A stretch of 5,833 bases of DNA from contig CALBSU010000502.1 of assembly GCA_937967285.1 (NCBI GenBank), forward strand, positions 1 through 5,833. The letters are read 5' to 3'. Each line of letters opens with the position of its first letter. The first letter of the stretch is position 1. Made by a program: the position numbers and the translations under genes. Source of the DNA: an uncultured Acidobacteriota bacterium. Its GTDB lineage: Bacteria; Acidobacteriota; Blastocatellia; RBC074. This document shows, one piece after another, positions 1 to 3,988 of this stretch. The notes beneath the pieces are model-generated. The model had not been told where the DNA came from and did no database searches. It saw only the letters and a list, made by a program, of their open reading frames with translations.

Positions 1-1042
1 CGCTGCCGTCTTCGCCCGGCCATGGATTGCCGGTTGCCCAGTAGAGCGTATCGGTGGATGGATCGTAAGAACCGGTCAGCCAGGTCGAGCCGCCGCCGGT
101 GATGGGTTCCTTGCCCTGCCATGTTTCGATGCCCGGCTCGCCTCGGCGGGGGATGGTCCATCGTCGCCAGGCCAGCTCGCCGGTCTCAGCCTTGAACGCG
201 GCGACGAAGCCGCGAATCCCCTGATCCGCGCCGGCGACGCCTACGATCACGGTATCGTGAACGACCAGCGGCGCCATGGTTCCGCCGTAAAAGTGCTGCT
301 CGTTCGAGGCGGGCGCCATCGGGACCTCCCAGAGCAGGTTGCCGGTGGCGCGATCGAGCGCCAGCAGGTGCGCGTTGTCGGTGACGAAAAAGATCTTGTC
401 GCGCAGCAGTGCGACTCCGCGGTTGGTGCCCAGCCTGGAATCGCCGACCATTCCAGGGCTGGGCGGGCGAGAGTAATGCCAGAGCGGCGCGCCGGTCAGC
501 GCATCCAGCGCGTAGACCTGATTCGGGCCCGTGACGTAGATCTCGCCATCCGCCGCCAGCGGCGTAACCTCCAGGCCGAAATAGGAGATCGGAAACACCC
601 ATTTCAATTTCAGCGACTCGACGTTCGCCCGGCTGATCTGTTTGAGCGGGCTGTAGCGATTCCCAGAGTAGTCGCCGTTATGCGTCCGCCAGTCTCCCGG
701 TTGCGGCGGTCCCCAATTGACCTTTCGATCGGGCTTTGCAGCCAGCGGCGGCCCCATGATCGTTTCGACATTGAGGCGGCGCAGGTGCCTTATCAGCGCC
801 GACAGTTCGTCGGCGGAGAGATCGGCGAAGGAAGGCATGCCGGCGCCGACATTGCCCCGCTCGAGATAAGCGCGGAGCTGCTCGGGCGTCTGCCGTGCGA
901 CGCGCGGATTGCCGGCGAGGCCGGGCCCTTTGGCACTCCCTCGCGCTTCTTCGCCGTGACAGGAGGCGCAATGCCTGGAGAACACTTGCTGCGGCGTCGC
1001 CTGCTGTTGAAACAACAAAAGGAATAGAGCCAGTGTGACCAT
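1..1042 (-). CDS. PQQ-dependent quinohaemoprotein dehydrogenase with N-terminal cytochrome c domain (3' part missing)
   Basis: The frame is open from ATG 1042 to the window edge (347 codons, no stop), so the C-terminal part is outside. A hydrophobic start (residues 2-11) suggests export. A cytochrome c domain follows, with haem motif CASCH at 25-29 and probable axial Met69 in GAGMPSF. From about residue 117 the quinoprotein propeller begins (GDYSGNRYSPLKQI), with tryptophan-docking-type repeats near 177-190, 227-240 and 283-293. Other family marks are LEVTP (157-161), TNRGVAL (206-212) and the YDP...TGNPWP block (326-342). The family oxidises alcohols or sugars in the periplasm using PQQ and calcium; the substrate cannot be told from this part. 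The vicinal Cys pair usual just before NRG in methanol-dehydrogenase-type enzymes is absent. The start is set by an in-frame TAA (the stop of the preceding gene) 42 nt upstream, no alternative start codon between, and GGGAG 7 nt before ATG. Its G+C content is clearly higher than that of the next genes. Confidence 0.9.
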   Translation of the reverse strand, partial: MVTLALFLLLFQQQATPQQVFSRHCASCHGEEARGSAKGPGLAGNPRVARQTPEQLRAYLERGNVGAGMPSFADLSADELSALIRHLRRLNVETIMGPPLAAKPDRKVNWGPPQPGDWRTHNGDYSGNRYSPLKQISRANVESLKLKWVFPISYFGLEVTPLAADGEIYVTGPNQVYALDALTGAPLWHYSRPPSPGMVGDSRLGTNRGVALLRDKIFFVTDNAHLLALDRATGNLLWEVPMAPASNEQHFYGGTMAPLVVHDTVIVGVAGADQGIRGFVAAFKAETGELAWRRWTIPRRGEPGIETWQGKEPITGGGSTWLTGSYDPSTDTLYWATGNPWPGEDGS

Positions 1043-1049
1043 CGATTCG

Positions 1050-1054
1050 CTCCC
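1050..1054 (-). promoter_or_regulatory. Shine-Dalgarno of the quinoprotein dehydrogenase
   Basis: GGGAG on the minus strand, 7 nt before ATG 1042, in the 42-nt space after the stop of the SGNH gene. It supports that start. I see no hairpin terminator or clear promoter in the spacer, so read-through from the acylation genes is possible. Confidence 0.6.
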
Positions 1055-1084
1055 GCTGCGATCCGAACAAGGCCGGTCGCACGC

Positions 1085-2305
1085 TTATTCGGATCCCCGA
1101 CGTTCCAGGTCCTTCTTGATGAAAGCTACGACCCTGTCCGTAACTTGCGTCGCAGGCTCAAGAAGAGGATGTTCGTCGTCAAAAAAATCTTCGTTCTGCA
1201 GCATCTCCCGAAGATCCAGGAAGGGGGTATCCCCCAACTCCTCGGTCAAAATCTTCAGGTAATAAGGGTAGAGTCCTTGATCATACAGATTCCGGCTCAG
1301 TATGTTTTCTGGAAGGTTAACTACATAGAGACGGATTCCGTTTCTTTTTGCCCGGTTCACCAGCTCACTAATCTGAAATCGGACCATCTCTTCATCGGCT
1401 CGGGCATTCCATTTATGGTCGTCATTCCACCCCGGATGTTCCAACATATTCAGCAAGAAATCTCGATTCATCGGCTCAAGGTACTGGGTCAGGTAAGGAG
1501 AGCGGAATTCATGGAGCCAGCGACGGAGAGCAGGGGCAACACCTTGCTCCCGGCTGAAAGACATCATCGCCGCCAGGTCCTTCTGGTTGATGGGATTTCG
1601 CATCTTCTCCATGTAAGGAAAGCTCTTCCGGGGAGCCATGGAGTACCCCATCCCCTCCAATGCCGTGTCGAGGAGAGCCGCTGCCGCCGCCTGGTAGCGG
1701 GGTTTCTGTTTCAGAAGGGCGAACTTGAGGAAAGAGAAGGTCCCCTCGTACCATCGCTTGGGTCGCAGCAGTGACCCGTTCGGACTCGACCATCGATCGA
1801 CACTGAACCTTGTGCTGTAGTGGTCGATGGAGAAGATGAGGGGCATGAAATTGAATCGATCCTTCACCGGACCAAACCGTCGTGGGATGTTGGCAACAAA
1901 CCGAAGCTGAACTCCCAACACCAGAATCTCCGGCATCGCCTCTCGGCCGTAAACCTTCTCCATAAAATCGAGGGCAAGGAGGCAATCGTCGAGGGTCGCC
2001 GTACTGAGAGCGCCGTTGAATGCCTCTTTTTCGGGGAAAGCCTTGTCAAATCGCTCGTAGAGAAGAGCTTCTGAGGCAGCGGATGGCCCCATCAGAAGGA
2101 TGCGCCGTTTGCCCGGGCGATCAATCAACGCAGGGATGAGATAACGGATCGGGTCCTCCCCGCCTGGATAAGGGTAGACATCTCTCCTTGCTTCGGCCCA
2201 CCGGGTGATCCCCTGGAAGAAGAGCGAGGTAACTCCGTATACGATCGCCCCCGTTACGAAAATGGCGATTGTCAGACGAAGCTTCTTAAAATCCCGTGTA
2301 AACAA
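1085..2305 (-). CDS. Membrane-anchored SGNH/DltD-like O-acyl transferase
   Basis: A 406-residue protein with one N-terminal hydrophobic segment (about residues 10-30), probably a signal anchor that puts the rest outside the cytoplasmic membrane. After it, RRILLMGPSAASEALL (68-82) has the form of SGNH block I, with Ser75 the likely nucleophile. Near the C-terminus, FFDDEHPLLEPATQVTDRVV (374-393) carries the D-x-x-H pair Asp376/His379. This layout, with Ser soon after the anchor and D-x-x-H near the end in a protein of about 400 residues, is that of DltD and of the SGNH partners of MBOAT acyltransferases. Predicted role: take the acyl group from the shuttle Tyr of the microprotein and pass it to an envelope polymer. 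The start is TTG 2305: the first start-type codon after an in-frame TAA, with GGAG 7 nt upstream, inside the microprotein gene. It could instead be an esterase. Overall similarity to named families was judged by eye only. Confidence 0.8.
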   Translation of the reverse strand: MFTRDFKKLRLTIAIFVTGAIVYGVTSLFFQGITRWAEARRDVYPYPGGEDPIRYLIPALIDRPGKRRILLMGPSAASEALLYERFDKAFPEKEAFNGALSTATLDDCLLALDFMEKVYGREAMPEILVLGVQLRFVANIPRRFGPVKDRFNFMPLIFSIDHYSTRFSVDRWSSPNGSLLRPKRWYEGTFSFLKFALLKQKPRYQAAAAALLDTALEGMGYSMAPRKSFPYMEKMRNPINQKDLAAMMSFSREQGVAPALRRWLHEFRSPYLTQYLEPMNRDFLLNMLEHPGWNDDHKWNARADEEMVRFQISELVNRAKRNGIRLYVVNLPENILSRNLYDQGLYPYYLKILTEELGDTPFLDLREMLQNEDFFDDEHPLLEPATQVTDRVVAFIKKDLERRGSE

Positions 2306-2390
2306 AATCCATCTCCGTGGTGCCGAAAAAGATGAGAAACGATATGAGAAACGCCAGTGCCAGCAGCTTTAAGATTATCCGTATCCTCAT
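2286..2390 (-). CDS. DltX-like single-pass microprotein with C-terminal acyl-shuttle hexapeptide
   Basis: A 34-residue ORF. The basic N-terminus (Arg2, Arg4, Lys8) is followed by an unbroken hydrophobic helix (about residues 9-22) and the tail GTTEMDFVYTGF, so the C-terminus should lie outside the membrane. The last six residues, F-V-Y-T-G-F with Tyr31, fit the F-x-Y-x-x-F hexapeptide of DltX (F-I-Y-N-E-F as I recall it). In the Dlt pathway the MBOAT acylates this Tyr, and the SGNH partner then collects the group. The position between the MBOAT and SGNH genes is what such a role predicts. The ATG overlaps the MBOAT stop as ATGA, and GAAGGA lies 10 nt upstream inside the MBOAT gene. The last 20 nt overlap the SGNH gene in another frame. 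Such a short ORF could arise by chance, but the Shine-Dalgarno, overlap, topology and exact tail together make that unlikely. Function is inferred. Confidence 0.8.
   Translation of the reverse strand: MRIRIILKLLALAFLISFLIFFGTTEMDFVYTGF
2313..2316 (-). promoter_or_regulatory. Shine-Dalgarno deciding the TTG start of the SGNH gene
   Basis: GGAG on the minus strand, 7 nt before TTG 2305, within codons 25-27 of the microprotein. The SGNH frame has no ATG or GTG between its upstream in-frame TAA and this TTG, so this site fixes the start and suggests coupling of the two genes. Confidence 0.6.
2332..2353 (-). repeat. Short tandem repeat, 12-bp period, inside the microprotein membrane segment
   Basis: The 10-mer atgagaaacg (plus strand) occurs at 2332-2341 and again at 2344-2353. 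On the coding strand this gives two F-L-I units in the hydrophobic helix, at residues 14-16 and 18-20. A slip of one 12-bp unit would lengthen or shorten the helix by four residues without breaking the frame. The element is short and may be chance. Confidence 0.5.
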
Positions 2391-3604
2391 AGACCAAGTA
2401 TCCTTCGGAAGATGATAAAGGATTCTTCCAAGTTATGGTTGAAGAATACAAAGGCAAAGGCCACAGCATTGAAAGTCAGAAAGATGCCCACAGCCTTTCC
2501 CAGGAAAGTAGAGCGCCATTTTTTAACTCTTTTTCTCCCAAAACTTTGAACCGCCATGGTATTCCAGGTGTGATAAATCACAAGAAAAAGGCCGTGGCTG
2601 AGGCCAAAAAAGAGAAATGCCAGGGTCGTCCCGTGCCAGAGACCGGAGACCAGCATGGTAACCAGAAGGCTCACGTTTATAGAAACCAGGGGCCGGGAGA
2701 AAAATCCCCTCGAAGAGAGCATCCGCTTATAGAGTGGAGAGAAAAGGTAATCGGTGAACCATTGGGTGAGGGAGATGTGCTGGCGGAGCCAAAACTCGGA
2801 GATGTTTTTGGCAATGAATGGATTGTCGAAATTCTCAGGCGGTCGGACTCCGAAAAGACTCCCCACCCCGATCATGATATCGCAGTACCCGGAGAAGTTG
2901 AGATAGAGAAAGAAGTAGAAGGCATAAATGCTCAACAGCAGTTGGCCCGAACTCATCTGGGTAATGGTCATCCCCGCTGGGGATACGTAAGGGACCAGAA
3001 AATCGGCCAGAGCGTATGCCTTGACGCATCCGAGCAAGATTCGCAACAGGGCGTCGAGGTAGCCCTCGAAGGTAAGTGGAATCGCCTCCTTCCTGCCATA
3101 CCACTGTTCCCGGTAGTCGTCGTAACGCTGGATCGGCCCCATCATGAAAGTAGTGAAATTGAGGAGGTAGTTGATAAATACCCAGAAATCGAAGGGGCCC
3201 AGGGTTCCGCTTCGAGCCTCGATCATGACATGGATGATCTTGAAGAGAAGAAAGCTGAGGCCGGCGGCTGCCAGAAGTTTCGTTTGCAGCGATTCGTTGA
3301 GAATCCATTTCAGGAACTCGTAGTTTCGCATGTAAACAAAAACCAGGACGATAGCCGGCAGCCCGTTTCGGAAGGCCCATTTGGGACGATTGAGAATCGA
3401 GCAGACCAGTCCGTACCCGAAGAGGCAAAAAAGAAGGGTCGAGTAGAAATTGATTCCGCCCTGGAGGAACCACCCGACGAATAGGACATTGAGGGCAAGG
3501 AACACTCCCTGCTTCGCCGCTCCCCTTAAGATCGACAGGAGAAAGACGGCGGAGATTGTAAAAAGGATGAATAGCGGCGATAAAAGAGAAAATTGAAAAT
3601 ACAT
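2387..3604 (-). CDS. MBOAT-family O-acyltransferase (DltB/AlgI type)
   Basis: A 405-residue polytopic membrane protein with many hydrophobic segments. Family landmarks appear in order: GLSFLLFKIIHVMIEARSG (115-133), MMGPIQRYDDYREQ (154-167), YLNFSGYCDIMIGVGSLFGV (234-253), PENFDNPF (256-263), the FWLRQHISL block with His276, and VSGLWHGT with the conserved MBOAT His324. MBOAT proteins of this branch take an acyl thioester from the cytoplasm and move it across the membrane towards an envelope polymer. Here the donor is probably the acyl carrier encoded upstream and the acceptor the microprotein encoded directly downstream. The C-terminus (IIFRRILGL) has no F-x-Y-x-x-F tail, unlike MBOATs with a fused shuttle motif. 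The residue before His276 is Gln where Trp is usual. An in-frame TGA four codons before ATG 3604 limits the start, although no clear Shine-Dalgarno precedes it. The stop overlaps the next ATG. Confidence 0.95.
   Translation of the reverse strand: MYFQFSLLSPLFILFTISAVFLLSILRGAAKQGVFLALNVLFVGWFLQGGINFYSTLLFCLFGYGLVCSILNRPKWAFRNGLPAIVLVFVYMRNYEFLKWILNESLQTKLLAAAGLSFLLFKIIHVMIEARSGTLGPFDFWVFINYLLNFTTFMMGPIQRYDDYREQWYGRKEAIPLTFEGYLDALLRILLGCVKAYALADFLVPYVSPAGMTITQMSSGQLLLSIYAFYFFLYLNFSGYCDIMIGVGSLFGVRPPENFDNPFIAKNISEFWLRQHISLTQWFTDYLFSPLYKRMLSSRGFFSRPLVSINVSLLVTMLVSGLWHGTTLAFLFFGLSHGLFLVIYHTWNTMAVQSFGRKRVKKWRSTFLGKAVGIFLTFNAVAFAFVFFNHNLEESFIIFRRILGL
2401..2406 (-). promoter_or_regulatory. Shine-Dalgarno of the microprotein gene
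   Basis: GAAGGA on the minus strand, 10 nt before ATG 2390, inside the last codons of the MBOAT gene. With the ATGA stop/start overlap it argues that the 34-residue ORF is translated. Confidence 0.6.
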
Positions 3605-3616
3605 AGAGGCTTCGAT

Positions 3617-3730
3617 TCAAGGCCTGCCCGCAAGGAGAACCGCAGTGAGGCCCTGATACCGAACATGAACTGTAACGCGTGCGATCGCAAGAATCCCGAG
3701 GGCAACGGGTTGTTTAACAACACGATCCAT
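3617..3730 (-). CDS. Doubtful small ORF (37 residues), unknown
   Basis: An ATG-to-TGA frame of 37 codons fills most of the gap, starting 13 nt after the carrier-protein stop and ending 12 nt before the MBOAT start. That even packing is the main reason to list it. The product starts MDRVVKQPVALGILAIARV, with a mildly hydrophobic middle broken by Arg and His, so it is not a clear membrane helix. No Shine-Dalgarno precedes the ATG; the upstream bases are AAGTTTTAGTTAGTC. I recognise no family. It could be a leader peptide, a remnant of a lost gene, or chance. Confidence 0.2.
   Translation of the reverse strand: MDRVVKQPVALGILAIARVTVHVRYQGLTAVLLAGRP
3709..3721. repeat. Small palindrome GTTGTTTAACAAC
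   Basis: Six-base arms GTTGTT and AACAAC around a single T, lying 23-35 nt after the carrier-protein stop and inside the doubtful 37-codon ORF. It has the shape of an operator half-site pair, but there is one copy and no promoter next to it. Chance is possible. Confidence 0.25.
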
Positions 3731-3743
3731 GACTAACTAAAAC

Positions 3744-3986
3744 TTACGACATCTTATTAGCGATGAGCGCCGCCATCTCGCCGACGTTCGCCAGACCCGC
3801 AACTTCGCCGGTATTGAAATGGATTCCAAAGGCCTGCTCAATGGCTACCAGGAGCTGAATGTGCATAAGGGAATCCCATTCTTCAATATCATCGGCTGTC
3901 GTTTCCGGACCGATAACAAGCTGATCGTCGTCAAACGTTTCCCGAAAGACCTTTGTTAGTGCCTCCCAGACGTTGTTGGTATCCAT
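3744..3986 (-). CDS. Acyl carrier protein, stand-alone (DltC-like role)
   Basis: An 80-residue acidic protein of normal carrier length. The motif EEWDSLMHIQLLVAIEQAFG (35-54) is the helix II start of acyl or peptidyl carrier proteins, and Ser39 in D-S-L is the expected site for the 4'-phosphopantetheine arm. The protein should be a cytoplasmic thioester carrier, loaded by the FkbH-like enzyme just upstream and probably unloaded by the MBOAT downstream. It starts at ATG 3986, two bases after the FkbH stop, with GGAGGA 9 nt before it inside the FkbH gene, so translation is probably coupled. Gene context rather than sequence separates it from a housekeeping fatty-acid AcpP: no fatty-acid genes are near, and the helix II motif is DSLMH rather than the AcpP form DSLDTVE. 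Family sure; partner assignment inferred. Confidence 0.93.
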   Translation of the reverse strand: MDTNNVWEALTKVFRETFDDDQLVIGPETTADDIEEWDSLMHIQLLVAIEQAFGIHFNTGEVAGLANVGEMAALIANKMS

Positions 3987-3988
3987 AT

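Larger units (their letters stand above)
3605..3743 (-). other. Gap between the carrier-protein and MBOAT genes
   Basis: This 139-nt gap is the only real break in an otherwise tightly packed gene set. It holds a 37-codon ORF (3617-3730), an imperfect stem with arms at 3621-3625 and 3648-3652, and the small palindrome GTTGTTTAACAAC at 3709-3721. No T-run follows either structure, so I do not call a terminator, and no convincing -35/-10 pair was seen. It may hold regulation of the MBOAT half or be a scar of gene rearrangement. Confidence 0.4.

Noticed and set aside
257..1027. Plus-strand open frame of 256 codons
   Set aside because: It is antisense to the quinoprotein gene in a G+C-rich stretch where stop codons are rare. 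The Arg-rich product has no recognisable domain.
2272..2469. Minus-strand frame of 65 codons overlapping the MBOAT and microprotein genes
   Set aside because: It runs through the same bases as the MBOAT end and the microprotein, but its product is not membrane-like and it has no place in the start/stop overlap pattern.
2435..3484. Plus-strand open frame of 349 codons
   Set aside because: It lies opposite the MBOAT gene, whose motifs are unmistakable. Its product is very rich in charged residues and has no family features, as expected for the antisense of a membrane protein gene.
3621..3652. Possible terminator hairpin before the MBOAT gene (GGCCT and AGGCC arms)
   Set aside because: The stem is only five perfect pairs with a large, poorly paired interior and no following T-run, so I do not call it a terminator.
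3681..3688. GCGATCGC octamer, as in the cyanobacterial HIP1 repeat
   Set aside because: I noticed only this copy, and HIP1 is meaningful only when frequent. No cyanobacterial signs are present.
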